This document shows, piece by piece, positions 33,480-43,048 of a stretch of 64,000 bases of DNA. The position numbers and the translations under genes were made by a program. The notes beneath the pieces are model-generated. The model did not search any database. It worked only from the letters and a program-made list of their open reading frames with translations, and was not told the origin of the DNA. This DNA is from Treponema sp. (GTDB lineage Bacteria; Spirochaetota; Spirochaetia; Treponematales; Treponemataceae). Numbering within the stretch: the first letter of the stretch is position 1; every line of letters begins with the position of its first letter. The stretch spans positions 186,001 to 250,000 of the forward strand of contig JAFLSO010000001.1 of the NCBI GenBank assembly GCA_022510925.1, read 5' to 3'.

Positions 33480-34064
33480 ATGAAAAACAAAGGTTGGATT
33501 ATAGCGCTTGCTGCGGTTGCCGTGGTCGTGATGGTTTTTGCCGGAGGATACAATTCTCTGGTTTCCGCGCGGGAGGCCGTGAACGCGCAGTGGGCGAACG
33601 TGGAGAATCAGTATCAGAGGCGCGCGGATTTGATTCCTAATCTGGTGGCGACCGTTAAGGGCTATGCCGCGCATGAGGACAGCGTTTTTACGCAGATCGC
33701 GGATTCCAGGGCCAGGCTGGGCGGAACGGTGAGCGTGAATGTTACGGAGGATCCCGAGGCGTTCGAGAATTTCCAGAAGGCGCAGGGTGAGCTTACCGCT
33801 AGTCTGGGGCGGCTTCTGGCGCTGCAGGAGAATTATCCTGCGCTTAAGGCAAACGAGAATTTCATGGATTTGCAGAGCCAGCTGGAGGGAACTGAGAACC
33901 GCATTGCCACGGAGCGCAGGCGCTACAACGATTTGGCACGGTCATATAACGAGGGCAGGCTGAGGTTTCCGCGCGTTATGATAGCGAATATGTTCGGCTT
34001 TAAGGAGAAAGCGTACTTTACGGCGGATGAGAGCGCCAGGGAAGTTCCTAAAGTCCAGTTTTAA
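33480..34064 (+). CDS. lemA: LemA family protein
   Basis: 194 aa. One N-terminal membrane helix (GWIIALAAVAVVVMVFAGGY) is followed by NSLVSAREAVNAQWANVENQYQRRADLIPNLVATVKGYAAHE, LGRLLALQENYPALKANENFMDLQSQLEGTENRIATERRRYNDLARSYN and FPRVMIANMFGFKEKAYF, the full LemA signature of a four-helix coiled domain. Its molecular function is unsettled. Together with two TPM-domain genes it forms the widespread lemA-TPM operon linked to envelope quality control. GAGG precedes ATG 33480; an upstream TTG in frame is less likely. Confidence 0.93.
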   Translation: MKNKGWIIALAAVAVVVMVFAGGYNSLVSAREAVNAQWANVENQYQRRADLIPNLVATVKGYAAHEDSVFTQIADSRARLGGTVSVNVTEDPEAFENFQKAQGELTASLGRLLALQENYPALKANENFMDLQSQLEGTENRIATERRRYNDLARSYNEGRLRFPRVMIANMFGFKEKAYFTADESAREVPKVQF

Positions 34065-34081
34065 TTGCGGGTAACTGAAGA

Positions 34082-34786
34082 ATGAACACGAACACTCTTT
34101 TAAAGAAAATATCTCTTTCCGAGAAAGACTTTGAGGACATAGCGGAGGCCGTGAGGAAAGCGGAGAGCAGGACTACAGGAGAGATAGCGCTGGCGCTTAC
34201 AGCCGAGAGCGCGGGCTACGCGTTCTGGGAGCTTCTGGCCGCAGTCACCACGTCTCTGGTTTTTCTTCTGTGCCTGGTTCCTCTGGGACCGCAGATTCAT
34301 CTGTGGCTGCGCTCACTTTTCTGGGGAGATGTGTTCTGGTACACCGCCGTGTTCTATGCGCTGTGCGGAATCCTTATGTCGGTTTTCATGTACGTTCTTT
34401 ATAACGTGCCCGCGCTGGACTCTCTGATTATTCCTGCGGGCGCCAAGACCGCCGCGGTGACAGGGCGCGCCATGCGGCATTTCGCTGAGAGCGGGGTTTA
34501 CTGCACCAGGGAGCATTCCGGTATCCTTATTTTCATCTCTTACTTTGAGAGGGAGGTAAGGATAGTGGCAGACCGTGGCATAAGCGAGAGAATCTCCCCG
34601 GACCTTTGGAATCTTATTTCCGATGAGCTTTCCGAGGGCATAGGGAAACGAAAGACTAAGGACGCGATAGTCAGCGCGGTGGAACGCTGCGGTGATTTGC
34701 TTGCCGAGAAATTTCCCGCGGACGGCGAGAATGAGAATGAGCTTCCTGACGGACTTGTTATTTTGGAGAAAGAGAGATGGGCGTAA
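34082..34786 (+). CDS. TPM-domain membrane protein
   Basis: 234 aa. It begins with a soluble TPM-type start (LSEKDFEDIAEAVRKAESRTTGEIALAL), has two long hydrophobic segments (about 45-80 and 85-115) and resumes the TPM domain as SGVYCTREHSGILIFISYFEREVRIVADRGISERI and LSEGIGKRKTKDAIVSAVERCGDLLAEKFP. The membrane helices are inserted within the TPM fold, which is the usual form of the second gene of lemA operons. It is 17 bp after lemA and overlaps the next gene by 10 bp. Role inferred from context: membrane protein or photosystem-repair-like quality control. Confidence 0.85.
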   Translation: MNTNTLLKKISLSEKDFEDIAEAVRKAESRTTGEIALALTAESAGYAFWELLAAVTTSLVFLLCLVPLGPQIHLWLRSLFWGDVFWYTAVFYALCGILMSVFMYVLYNVPALDSLIIPAGAKTAAVTGRAMRHFAESGVYCTREHSGILIFISYFEREVRIVADRGISERISPDLWNLISDELSEGIGKRKTKDAIVSAVERCGDLLAEKFPADGENENELPDGLVILEKERWA

Positions 34787-35769
34787 TCGCACCTGAGCAT
34801 AAGGGCAGAAAGGCCTCTCCCGGCAGCAACGGCTTCATGCTTATCGTCCTGCTTGTGCTGGTGGTGGGGATTCCTGTGCTTGTGATAAAAAACTGCACCT
34901 CAAAACCTTTGACTGTGCCTGACGCGGGGCGGGTGGCAGAGCGTGTGCCGCTCCCTGCGGAGACCGAGGCTGTGGATGACTTTGAGCATGACGCGGCGGA
35001 CCTGGATGCAGGGCATGCTGAGGGGGCTTCCTATGGATATGGCTCAGGACTTAATCTGACCAGGAATTATGTGAGGGACTCAAGCGGTCTTTATGAGCTT
35101 ACGGGCCCTGTGATGGACACCGCGCATGTTCTTACCCCATCCGACTTTAACGCGCTGAACGGTTTCCTGCTCGATTTGAATGACAGCACAGGCATTCAGA
35201 TTGCGGTCCTTACAGTAGGCAGCCTTGGAAACAAGAGCATAGAGGAATTCAGCATAGCCCATGCGGAGAAGTGGAGACTGGGGCAGACGGGAAAAGATAA
35301 CGGCGCGCTTCTTACTGTGGCCATGGCCGAGCGCGAGCTCAGGATAGAGACCGGCTACGGAACCGAGGGCATTCTTACGGACGCAGTGTGCGCGCGTATA
35401 ATACGGAATGTGATAATCCCGGAATTCCAGAGAGCGGACTATTCCCGGGGAATTGTCATGGGCGTACGGAACATGGCGGGCGTCATCATGCAGGACGAGT
35501 CGCTTGTCTCAAAGTCAGTCTCATCTGATTCGGCGAATTCCTCAGTTCCGCTTCCCGTGGCTGTTTTTATGGCAGTGTTTCTGATTGTTTATGTCTCGCT
35601 GATAGTTTTCGGAATAAGGCATAATAAGGGCCGTGTCCACGTTTATGTAGGACCGGGACATATTCCCGGCGGACCGCACAGGGGCGGACCCGGAGGAGGC
35701 GGTTTCAGCGGAGGCTTCCGTGGAGGCGGGGGCGGCTTCGGAGGCGGAGGCGCGAGCGGCCGGTGGTGA
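34777..35769 (+). CDS. YgcG-type TPM-domain protein with Gly-rich tail
   Basis: 330 aa. N-terminal signal anchor (FMLIVLLVLVVGIPVLVI), acidic linker, TPM domain (VMDTAHVLTPSDFNALNGFLLDLNDSTGIQIAVLTV, AEKWRLGQTGKDNGALLTVAMAERELRIETGYGTEGILTDA), a second membrane helix (LPVAVFMAVFLIVYVSLIVF) and a C-terminal Gly-rich tail of GGxGG repeats ending GASGRW. This is the YgcG layout. GGAG precedes the ATG. The stop is only 6 bp from the converging ppk stop, so there is no room for a separate terminator. Confidence 0.9.
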   Translation: MGVIAPEHKGRKASPGSNGFMLIVLLVLVVGIPVLVIKNCTSKPLTVPDAGRVAERVPLPAETEAVDDFEHDAADLDAGHAEGASYGYGSGLNLTRNYVRDSSGLYELTGPVMDTAHVLTPSDFNALNGFLLDLNDSTGIQIAVLTVGSLGNKSIEEFSIAHAEKWRLGQTGKDNGALLTVAMAERELRIETGYGTEGILTDAVCARIIRNVIIPEFQRADYSRGIVMGVRNMAGVIMQDESLVSKSVSSDSANSSVPLPVAVFMAVFLIVYVSLIVFGIRHNKGRVHVYVGPGHIPGGPHRGGPGGGGFSGGFRGGGGGFGGGGASGRW

Positions 35770-35775
35770 TGAGGG

Positions 35776-37923
35776 CTAGTCTTTTCTTCTTACTGTGAAT
35801 TCTGAGCGCGGGAGCGACTTTGCGGCTTCCGCGTGTTTTTTATATTTGCGGTAAAGCTCTTCCTGCGCGCGGATGTCTTTATGCCCCTCGGCTTTTACAG
35901 GCGTCCATATTCCGTCTGCGCCAAGAGTGCTGGCATGTGTGTTGTCTTTAAAGTAAAGGAAGAGGTTCTCCTTTAGCTCCGTGAAAACCGCAGGATGTTT
36001 TATGGGGAACATCAGCTCTATGCGCCTGTCCAAATTCCTTTCCATCCAGTCCGCGCTTGAAAGATAAAGCTCCTCCGCGCCGCCGTTCTGAAAATAGATT
36101 ACGCGGCTGTGCTCCAGGTACCTGTCCACCACGCTCACTACCTGTATGTTCTCGCTCATGCCCGGAACTCCCGGAACCAGGGCGCATATTCCGCGCACGT
36201 TTAGCTTTATGCGCACTCCTGCGCGCGATGCCTCGTAAAGTTTCTCGATAATCTCCTTATGGCACAGGTTGTTCATCTTTGCCACAATCATGCCGGGCTT
36301 CTCGTAAGCGCTCTGCTTTATCTCCCTGTCAATGAGCTCCATCAGCCTGCTTTTTAAAGTGACGGGCGCCATGCAGAGGTTGTGCATGCTCTGAACCGCG
36401 CTGTAGCCGGATATGACGTTGAAAAAAAGCGTGGCGTCGTTCGCTATGTCGCGGTTTGAGGTGAGCAGGGAAAAATCCTGATACGTCTTTGCGGTGGACG
36501 GATTGTAGTTTCCTGTGCTTAAGTGAACGTAGCGCCGTATGCCGTCGCTCTCTTTTCGCACCGCAAGGCATATCTTCGCGTGCACCTTCAGTCCCACCAC
36601 GCCGTACACCACTATCACGCCGGAGTTCTCCAGCTCCTCAGCCATGGAGATGTTGCGCTTCTCGTCGAACCGGGCTTTTAGCTCCATGAACGCAGTGACC
36701 TGCTTTCCGTTCTGGGCCGCCTCCTGCAGCGCATGTACTATGGGACTGTCGTTTCCTATGCGGTAAAGAGTGATTTTTATGGCGAGCACGTTCTCATCGC
36801 GAGCGGCAGTGCGTATGAAATTTATGACCGGCTCGTAGCTTTCGTAAGGTACGTTCAGAAGAATGTCCTGCGTCCTGAGGCTGGACCATAAAGTCTCTTC
36901 CTGCGTAAGGCTCGGCGTGGAGAAATTCTTCCACTCAGGATAAAGGTACTGCGCGGCGTTCTCTATCTTAAGTAAATCCAAAAGTGAATTCGGATCCAGT
37001 ATGCCCTGCACCAGATATACGTCCTGCTCCGACAGGGAAAGCTTGTCTTTCAGAATGCCGGTCAGCGTCTCGGAGGTATCAGTGCAGAGGATGCGCACCG
37101 CGAAAGCTGAGCGCCGTTTTACAAGGACCTCCTCCATCGCCTGTATGAAATTTGAGCCTGCGTCCTCGTCCACGGCAAAGTCGGCGTCGCGGCAGATTTT
37201 AAACATCAGGCTCTCCTTTACTTTGTAGCCGGGAAAGAATTCCGTGCCGCACAAAGAAAGGACATCGTACACGGTGGTGAACTGGCGCAGGGCGCTCCTG
37301 TCGTTCTCAGAGGGAAGCCATATTATCTTTGATATGCTGGACGGAAGCGGAACCAGAGCCATCACATTCTCCTGCTCCTTGGGTATGAGCGGATTCTGTT
37401 TTGTGTGGAGGCCCGTCATCTGCTCCAGAAGAAATGCCGCCGTAAGGCTCTGCGCGTCTAGATTCGGGAACGTTATGCCGTCAGTGCGCAGCGGAGTGAG
37501 CACAGGAAAAATGTCGTGGCGGAATACGCTTTCCGCGAACGCCCTCTGGCTCTCGCTCAGCCTGTCCGCCCTGATGTATTCCACGCCGGCTTTTTTCAGC
37601 TGCGGAAGTATGTCCTTGACCAGCGTCTCGTCCTGAATGCGCGTGAGCTCGTGGCAGCGCTCCGATATTTTCTTGAGCACCGCTCCGGGTGTCATGGAGC
37701 TTAGGTCCGCGGCATTGGGCTCGCTGCGTTCCGCGCGCTTTATGGATGCGACCCTCACCCTGAAAAACTCATCGAAATTGCTTGAGACTATCGCAAGGAA
37801 TTTAAGGCGCTCCAGAAGCGGAACGTCGGGTCTGAGCGCCTCGTTCAGGACACGGGCGTTGAATTCTATCCAGCTTAGCTCACGGTTAAAAAAAAGATTT
37901 TTTCCTTCGATTCTCTCTGCCAT
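35776..37923 (-). CDS. ppk1: Polyphosphate kinase 1
   Basis: 715 aa, the usual PPK1 length. N-terminal RELSWIEFNARVLNEA, head domain, then the two phospholipase D-like C-terminal domains with the autophosphorylated His in KVHAKICLAVRK near residue 455, YVHLSTGNYNPSTAKTYQDFSLLT and SSADWMERNLDRRIELMFPI. It reversibly polymerises ATP gamma-phosphate into polyphosphate. It follows ppx by 17 bp with GGGGA before the ATG, as the last gene of the hydrolase-ppx-ppk operon. Confidence 0.96.
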   Translation of the reverse strand: MAERIEGKNLFFNRELSWIEFNARVLNEALRPDVPLLERLKFLAIVSSNFDEFFRVRVASIKRAERSEPNAADLSSMTPGAVLKKISERCHELTRIQDETLVKDILPQLKKAGVEYIRADRLSESQRAFAESVFRHDIFPVLTPLRTDGITFPNLDAQSLTAAFLLEQMTGLHTKQNPLIPKEQENVMALVPLPSSISKIIWLPSENDRSALRQFTTVYDVLSLCGTEFFPGYKVKESLMFKICRDADFAVDEDAGSNFIQAMEEVLVKRRSAFAVRILCTDTSETLTGILKDKLSLSEQDVYLVQGILDPNSLLDLLKIENAAQYLYPEWKNFSTPSLTQEETLWSSLRTQDILLNVPYESYEPVINFIRTAARDENVLAIKITLYRIGNDSPIVHALQEAAQNGKQVTAFMELKARFDEKRNISMAEELENSGVIVVYGVVGLKVHAKICLAVRKESDGIRRYVHLSTGNYNPSTAKTYQDFSLLTSNRDIANDATLFFNVISGYSAVQSMHNLCMAPVTLKSRLMELIDREIKQSAYEKPGMIVAKMNNLCHKEIIEKLYEASRAGVRIKLNVRGICALVPGVPGMSENIQVVSVVDRYLEHSRVIYFQNGGAEELYLSSADWMERNLDRRIELMFPIKHPAVFTELKENLFLYFKDNTHASTLGADGIWTPVKAEGHKDIRAQEELYRKYKKHAEAAKSLPRSEFTVRRKD

Positions 37924-37940
37924 AAAATTTCCCCGTGCCG

Positions 37941-39470
37941 TTATACGAGCACTATTTTATACCCGAAGACATTCTCGAACAGATCCCCTTTTTCCTGCAG
38001 GGCAAGTTTCTCCAGCCCCAGGTTAGGATGCCCGTTTGCCCGGAATGTGGCCGCGTCGTGCGTGAATGATACGGAGAGCTGTGAAAGTTTCTGGCTGTGG
38101 CTTCTGTCCAGCGCGTCCGCCACGCGCAGTATGGCGCTCAGCTTAAGGACTGTCATGCGGCTCTTTCTGGCCAGCAGGCGGAATTCCTCGTCGTCCTGGG
38201 GAAGGCGGCTTCCTTTATGGAATTTGGCGATTAGCGCCACCAGATTCGTGTCCTCCCTGCTAAGTCCGAAAATCTCTGCCTGCCGTATGATGTAGCATGA
38301 GTGCAGGTTGTGATCCTCCGCGCGGATGAACATGCCTATGTCGTGCAGGATGGCGCTCACCTCCAGCAGCATTCGCACGTGCTCGCTAAGTCCCAGCTCC
38401 TCCTGCATGGAGTCGTAGATCATTAGGCTCACCCCGCGCACATACTGCGCGTGCTTTTTGTCGCCCTGATATTTGTTAAGGAGCGTGGTGGCGCTGGCGA
38501 TTATCTGATCCGTGAATTCCTGGTCCAGCCTTTCGTCCGGCGCGTAGAGCTGGCTTATGAGCAGACCCTCGCGTATGGAGGTCTCCGGGACTATGATTGT
38601 GCCCACGTTCGTAAGGCGCACGAACTGCCTGTATGCGAGCAGTGATATCTGGAACGTCTGCGCGTCCGTGTAGCTTAGTTTAAAGCGCGCCACGCATTCT
38701 TCCAGCGTGTATTGCTGTATCTCCTCCACGAACGAGTCAAAATCCGAGCGCTGTATCTCCCACAGGAACGCGGAGACAGGCTTACCCGCGAATATGGCCG
38801 CGAGCTTCATGTCATTCCCCAGCGCTATGAACTGCTGTATTCTGTCCAGATTAAGCTCTGTGTTCAAGGAGCCGCGCGTGTTGCGTATGAATTCCTCTAT
38901 GAACAGCCTGGCGTCATCCAGTGTGCCGGCCATGGACTGGACCTGCTGGCCTATGATTACGCTTCCCAGACGCATGCTGTGTGCGCCCGCCATTCTTCCG
39001 CGCTCCATGAGCATCATCTCCGTGGCGCCGCCTGATATGTCCAGGATTATGGAGTCGCTCTGCTGAACGCTCACGCTCTCGTCTTTAAGGCATTCTGTCA
39101 CGGCTATGTACATGAGCCGGTTTTCCTCTATGCCGTCTATTACGCGGACCGTGAATCCCGTCTTGACTTTTATGCGGTCCACGAAAGGGTCCCTGTTCGA
39201 TGCCTCACGCACCGCGCTTGTGCCTATCACCGTGGTGCCTGCGCTGTTTATTCCCCAGCCCGCCAGCTGCTCGCTGAAAAGATTCAGAATCTGCGTGCAT
39301 GAGAGCAGCGTGTCGCGGCTTATGAAACCTGTGGTGAAGACATCGCGCCCTATGGCCACCGGCTGCTCGCTGCGGTCGAGGATATTGAATTTTTTCTGCT
39401 CTGTAATCTCGGCGACCAGCAGGCGTATGCCCGTGGAGCCTATCTCTATTACCGCCTGTGGCGCTTGCAT
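37941..39470 (-). CDS. ppx: Exopolyphosphatase (Ppx/GppA) with HD domain
   Basis: 509 aa. N-terminal ASKHA fold: IEIGSTGIRLLVAEI phosphate-1 loop, LDISGGATEMMLM phosphate-2 near residue 146 (family usually DIGGGSTE). A C-terminal HD-type domain includes ILHDIGMFIRAEDHNLHSCYIIRQAEIFGLSREDTNLVALIAKFHKGS. The enzyme releases phosphate from polyphosphate ends or hydrolyses pppGpp. It starts 1 bp after the stop of the upstream hydrolase gene and precedes ppk, so synthesis and breakdown of polyphosphate are co-expressed. Confidence 0.93.
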   Translation of the reverse strand: MQAPQAVIEIGSTGIRLLVAEITEQKKFNILDRSEQPVAIGRDVFTTGFISRDTLLSCTQILNLFSEQLAGWGINSAGTTVIGTSAVREASNRDPFVDRIKVKTGFTVRVIDGIEENRLMYIAVTECLKDESVSVQQSDSIILDISGGATEMMLMERGRMAGAHSMRLGSVIIGQQVQSMAGTLDDARLFIEEFIRNTRGSLNTELNLDRIQQFIALGNDMKLAAIFAGKPVSAFLWEIQRSDFDSFVEEIQQYTLEECVARFKLSYTDAQTFQISLLAYRQFVRLTNVGTIIVPETSIREGLLISQLYAPDERLDQEFTDQIIASATTLLNKYQGDKKHAQYVRGVSLMIYDSMQEELGLSEHVRMLLEVSAILHDIGMFIRAEDHNLHSCYIIRQAEIFGLSREDTNLVALIAKFHKGSRLPQDDEEFRLLARKSRMTVLKLSAILRVADALDRSHSQKLSQLSVSFTHDAATFRANGHPNLGLEKLALQEKGDLFENVFGYKIVLV

Positions 39471-39471
39471 A

Positions 39472-40902
39472 TCACAGTTTGTCTATGAGCATGGAGCATT
39501 TTCCGCTGGGGATGGGCAGTGTCTTTTTCTTTTGGTCCAGAATGTTGATGGTAAAGTAATAAAGTTTCTCACTTTCCATCTGTATCTCCCAGCCGCGGTT
39601 GCTCTTGTTGCTTAGGATGGTGATAAGGTTCCGCTTAAGCGAAAGTTTCTCTATGCCCATTATCTCCAGGTTCGGGATTACCCAGTCCACTGTTTTTCGC
39701 GGAAGGCTTATGTTAAGGCCTATGACGTTCTCTATCATCATGGCGATTGTGGACAGCCCCGCATAGTGCAGGCAGCGCTTGCGCGGGAATTCCGGGGTGC
39801 GGCTCATGCTGGCCGGCCCCTCCTTGCACGGCATGTAGGCCTCGTAAAGGTCGCCTTTCTGCTTGGTGTCTATGGGACTCAGTCCCTCCAGGATAAAATA
39901 CAAGTGGCGTATGGCGCACTCGCGGGCAAAATCGTAGCGCTGATATTTCTCAAGCCCCTTTATGACCATGAAATTGAACGTGGGGTACACCGAGCCCTTG
40001 AACCCCTCGCCGTTTTCCTTGAAGTCAGGGCTGTCCGCGCTGAGCGAGGGAAAAGGATGCTCCGTGCCGAACGTTCCGGGGTTTGAGAGGTGGGATATGA
40101 GCTGGTCCGCGCGGTCAGCGTTCGGCAGCTCCGCCAGAAGCGGCCAGAAGCCCGCGATGGTTTTCTGAGGCAGCCGCTGCTCGTTCTTGTCCAAATCGTG
40201 GTAGAATCCCGTCTCAAAATCCCACATAAGGCTGTTTATGCGGGTTTTAAGGCTGAAGTACATTTTCTTGTACTGAAAGCTCAGGTCCTTGTCGTTCAGT
40301 ATGTCTCCCAGGGCGCTCATGTGCGCGGCGTTTATGGCCATGCAGCTGTTGAAGTCCACCGGATAATACGTGCCCTTGCGCGGGGAGTTTGTCATGGTGG
40401 AGCTTTCTGCGGGGGCGGCATACAGGCCGTTTGCCTGCTTGAACGAGCGGTCTATCCACTCCATGTATTTCTGCAGGACGGGCATCACCTCTTTTATCCT
40501 GCGCTTGTTCGCGCTCTTATGATAAAGGTTGAATTCCGCCCATGCGAAAAGCGGGAGCCCTATGCCCTCGGGATTGCTGCGCTCGGTTATGGGCTTGTTC
40601 GTCTTGGCGTCATATTTCCAGCGTATCGCCCCGTTCTCCTCCTGGCGCTCGTAAAAATAATCTATGTTCTTGTTGGCGGGATAATTCCTGTTTGAGTAGA
40701 CTAAAAAGAAAGAGGAGAAAATGGCTTCCGTCTGATCCAGTATGAATTCGCCTTGCTGTGGATAGATAAAATAGCCGTCAGAGGAAGGCGCGCCCGTGGA
40801 GGGGTCAATCCAGTAATCTGTAAGCCAGCTCCAAGTTTTATCGTAAATGTCCACAAAGTCCTGGTCATAAAAATGGATTTTAGGAAAATCTCGTCTGTTC
40901 AC
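39472..40902 (-). CDS. (alpha/alpha)6 glycoside hydrolase, trehalase/MGH1-like
   Basis: 476 aa, no signal peptide, so cytoplasmic. Blocks match the six-hairpin hydrolases of the GH37/GH63/mannosylglycerate-hydrolase group: DQTEAIFSSFFLVYSNRNYPANKNIDYFYERQEENGAI, VDFNSCMAINAAHMSALGDIL, MWDFETGFYHDLD, IAGFWPLLAELPNADRADQLISHL, SMSRTPEFPRKRCLHYAGLSTIAMMIENV. Trehalose, mannosylglycerate or another alpha-glucoside is possible; the substrate cannot be read from sequence. The start is GTG with AGGAG 6 nt before. It is the first gene of the operon with ppx and ppk. Confidence 0.75.
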   Translation of the reverse strand: MNRRDFPKIHFYDQDFVDIYDKTWSWLTDYWIDPSTGAPSSDGYFIYPQQGEFILDQTEAIFSSFFLVYSNRNYPANKNIDYFYERQEENGAIRWKYDAKTNKPITERSNPEGIGLPLFAWAEFNLYHKSANKRRIKEVMPVLQKYMEWIDRSFKQANGLYAAPAESSTMTNSPRKGTYYPVDFNSCMAINAAHMSALGDILNDKDLSFQYKKMYFSLKTRINSLMWDFETGFYHDLDKNEQRLPQKTIAGFWPLLAELPNADRADQLISHLSNPGTFGTEHPFPSLSADSPDFKENGEGFKGSVYPTFNFMVIKGLEKYQRYDFARECAIRHLYFILEGLSPIDTKQKGDLYEAYMPCKEGPASMSRTPEFPRKRCLHYAGLSTIAMMIENVIGLNISLPRKTVDWVIPNLEIMGIEKLSLKRNLITILSNKSNRGWEIQMESEKLYYFTINILDQKKKTLPIPSGKCSMLIDKL

Positions 40903-40922
40903 AATAACTCCTGTGCGTTGTT

Positions 40923-40931
40923 ATTATAGCA
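40923..40931 (-). promoter_or_regulatory. Extended -10 promoter of the hydrolase-ppx-ppk operon
   Basis: TGC-TATAAT on the minus strand, -35 poor; predicted leader of about 14 nt carrying AGGAG. Confidence 0.6.
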
Positions 40932-40970
40932 TAAGATGACGAAAAACGGTACATATTTGTGATTTTTTTT

Positions 40971-41008
40971 ATCCTGCGCAGGATGTGTGCCCGGTGCGTG
41001 TTCCGGGC
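40971..41008 (-). terminator. Hairpin and palindrome after the 41031 gene
   Basis: GCCCGG-N8-CCGGGC lies 22 bp after the stop, followed by the 14-bp palindrome ATCCTGCGCAGGAT. No T run follows on this strand, so termination is uncertain. Confidence 0.35.
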
Positions 41009-41030
41009 GGACTGATTTAAGATATTACCG

Positions 41031-42959
41031 CTATAGGCTCTGGTCCTGGTTTTCTGCGGCGGGAGCGGGGGGCTCCTGAGGCTCCGCGGGCTCAGCCTCC
41101 TCCGCGGCGGGAGCAGGGCTTTGTGCAGGAGAGGGGGGTGTCTGCTGCGCGGCCGGTGACGTCACTGCGCGGGCGCGGGTCGTTATGTGCTCTCCGCCTA
41201 AAGTGACGAATGACGAGGTGGGGTTGCAGAAAAGCCTTATGAGCTCAGTGCGGTTTTTATGCCGGCTCTTTATGAGCAGCGACCCTGTTCCCGCCTGGTA
41301 GACGTATCCTGAGGAGTTGTATGTCTCGAATCTGGGATCCGTGCGGAACATCATCCCCTGAATCTCTATCTGGCTGTTGAAATTCGGTATTCCGCTGAAG
41401 ATTATGTAATGCGTGTAGTTGAGGGGGAATTCTATGTTTATGCTGGCTATGCTGTCGGCGCTCAGGGTGTATGATATGCTTGTGGCGCATGTCCATGCCC
41501 ATACAGCCGTATTGTTGTAATAGCCCAGAATCTGCGTGTGCGGGTAGAACGTGTTCTCCACCATGAGCGGGTACAGCTCTCCAAGTAGATGCAGGTCCGC
41601 GCTGCCGGGGTTTGAGAGCGCTGTGCTCACCAGAATGCGCCCCGCATGCGCTGCCCCGGGATTCTCCAGTATGGCGCCGCTGTTTACGAGCGCTATGCCC
41701 AGGCGGATTACGGTCTCAGTGTCGGGCTGCGAGCCGTTCTCGTGGATTATGAGCCTGTCGTCTCTTATGGAGAGGGAGCCCTCTATGGTCTCAAGGCATT
41801 TTATGGCGCCGTCCTTGAGCGGGGATGCGAAGTAAGAGTCCGCCCTCTCCAGCGCCGAGTATACGCTGAGCAGTCCCGCCGCCTGTGACAGCGTGGGCTT
41901 GAATCCCTGTATCTTTGACGGCATCTCCAGGACCATCTGCGCGCGCGCGGTGCGTTTTATGCGCAGGAGATAGTCCGCTATTCCGTCTATGGTGAACAGG
42001 TCCGGGTTGGAGGAGGAGAGCGCGCTGTCCACCTGCGATGAGTATTTCTCCGTCTGCATTGTGAGCGTGCGGTTCATGCTCACCAGGTTGTTGAAGTAAG
42101 GCGATGAGGCGAAAGTGCGCTTGTTTCCGTTCTTGAAGCTTTCCGGCACGGCATCCAGCGCCTCCGTGTAGCGCCCGTTGAACGCCATCTCCGCTATGTA
42201 CGCCATTATGTCCTTTTCCGTAAGGCTGTCCCTCTCCGTGCCGCTGAAACTCTGCGAGACCCGCTGCATAAGCGTGGCCCTGACCTGGCGCACGGTGGCG
42301 GCGTAAGTCTGCTCGTCTCCCCTGGAGAGCGCCAGAGCGGAGTCAAATGTGAATTTAAGCTCGGGATTGTACTCCGCGAATGTGGCAGAGGATTCTTTTC
42401 CCAGGAACGTGATGAAGTTAATGCCGTCCCGCTGCTCCAGAAGCGGCGCCGTGAACGCGAACCGCTTCGTCTTGGAGGAGAGTATGATTCTGCTCTCCGT
42501 TATGTTGTCCAGTGAATATCCGCTTGCCGTCCTGTACGGCAGTATGAGCCCCCGCGCGTCCGCCGAGGGGCGGGCCACCACGCTCAGCTGCGCGTCCGGC
42601 TCCGTGCCCGACAGGCTGAGCATAATCTCCGAGCCGTCCGTGAATCTGAATTCCGCTGATGTATCCCCTGCCTTCCATGACTCCAGCGTTAAGTTTGTAT
42701 AGGTGTTGTCAGGGTTTATGGCCATGGCGGGATTGTTCTCATCAAAAGAGATGTAGATGCCTTTGAAACTCGCTTGAAGTTGGTTCTGTAATTCCATTAT
42801 ATTAGACTCAGACGCGGTTTGCGCCAGTGAGATGCGCAGCTCGCCCACCGAATGCGATATGACGGATTCGGTCTTAAATTGAATCACGAAAATGCCGATA
42901 ATTACCACGGCATAGAGGATGGTCAGTCCCAGAAACTTTTTTACCGGATGATTGCTCAT
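41031..42959 (-). CDS. Hypothetical single-pass membrane protein with Pro/Ala/Glu tail
   Basis: 642 aa, no family recognised; probably spirochete-specific. One N-terminal membrane helix (GLTILYAVVIIGIFVIQF) is followed by a large extracytoplasmic part: beta-rich N-terminal region (to about 200), helical region about 230-400 with repeat-like helices (SALSSSNPDLFTIDGIADYLLRIKRTARAQMVLEM), a TP-helix region, and a tail from about 600 composed almost only of Ala, Pro, Glu and Gln. ATG 42959 lies 1 nt from the predicted transcript start of TTGCAT-17-TAGAAT and lacks a Shine-Dalgarno; the upstream ATG 42995 lies inside the -35. Divergent from the TPR gene. Confidence 0.7.
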   Translation of the reverse strand: MSNHPVKKFLGLTILYAVVIIGIFVIQFKTESVISHSVGELRISLAQTASESNIMELQNQLQASFKGIYISFDENNPAMAINPDNTYTNLTLESWKAGDTSAEFRFTDGSEIMLSLSGTEPDAQLSVVARPSADARGLILPYRTASGYSLDNITESRIILSSKTKRFAFTAPLLEQRDGINFITFLGKESSATFAEYNPELKFTFDSALALSRGDEQTYAATVRQVRATLMQRVSQSFSGTERDSLTEKDIMAYIAEMAFNGRYTEALDAVPESFKNGNKRTFASSPYFNNLVSMNRTLTMQTEKYSSQVDSALSSSNPDLFTIDGIADYLLRIKRTARAQMVLEMPSKIQGFKPTLSQAAGLLSVYSALERADSYFASPLKDGAIKCLETIEGSLSIRDDRLIIHENGSQPDTETVIRLGIALVNSGAILENPGAAHAGRILVSTALSNPGSADLHLLGELYPLMVENTFYPHTQILGYYNNTAVWAWTCATSISYTLSADSIASINIEFPLNYTHYIIFSGIPNFNSQIEIQGMMFRTDPRFETYNSSGYVYQAGTGSLLIKSRHKNRTELIRLFCNPTSSFVTLGGEHITTRARAVTSPAAQQTPPSPAQSPAPAAEEAEPAEPQEPPAPAAENQDQSL

Positions 42960-42966
42960 TTGGGGT

Positions 42967-42995
42967 ATTCTATCCGTTAAAAGTACAAAATGCAA
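42967..42995 (-). promoter_or_regulatory. Sigma-70 promoter, leaderless geometry
   Basis: TTGCAT (42990-42995), 17-bp spacer, TAGAAT (42967-42972); predicted start 42960, one base before the ATG at 42959. Confidence 0.7.
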
Positions 42996-43048
42996 TAAGG
43001 TATGCGAGTGGCAGAGAGAATTAAAAATGTCTCAGGGAGAAAGTTTAG

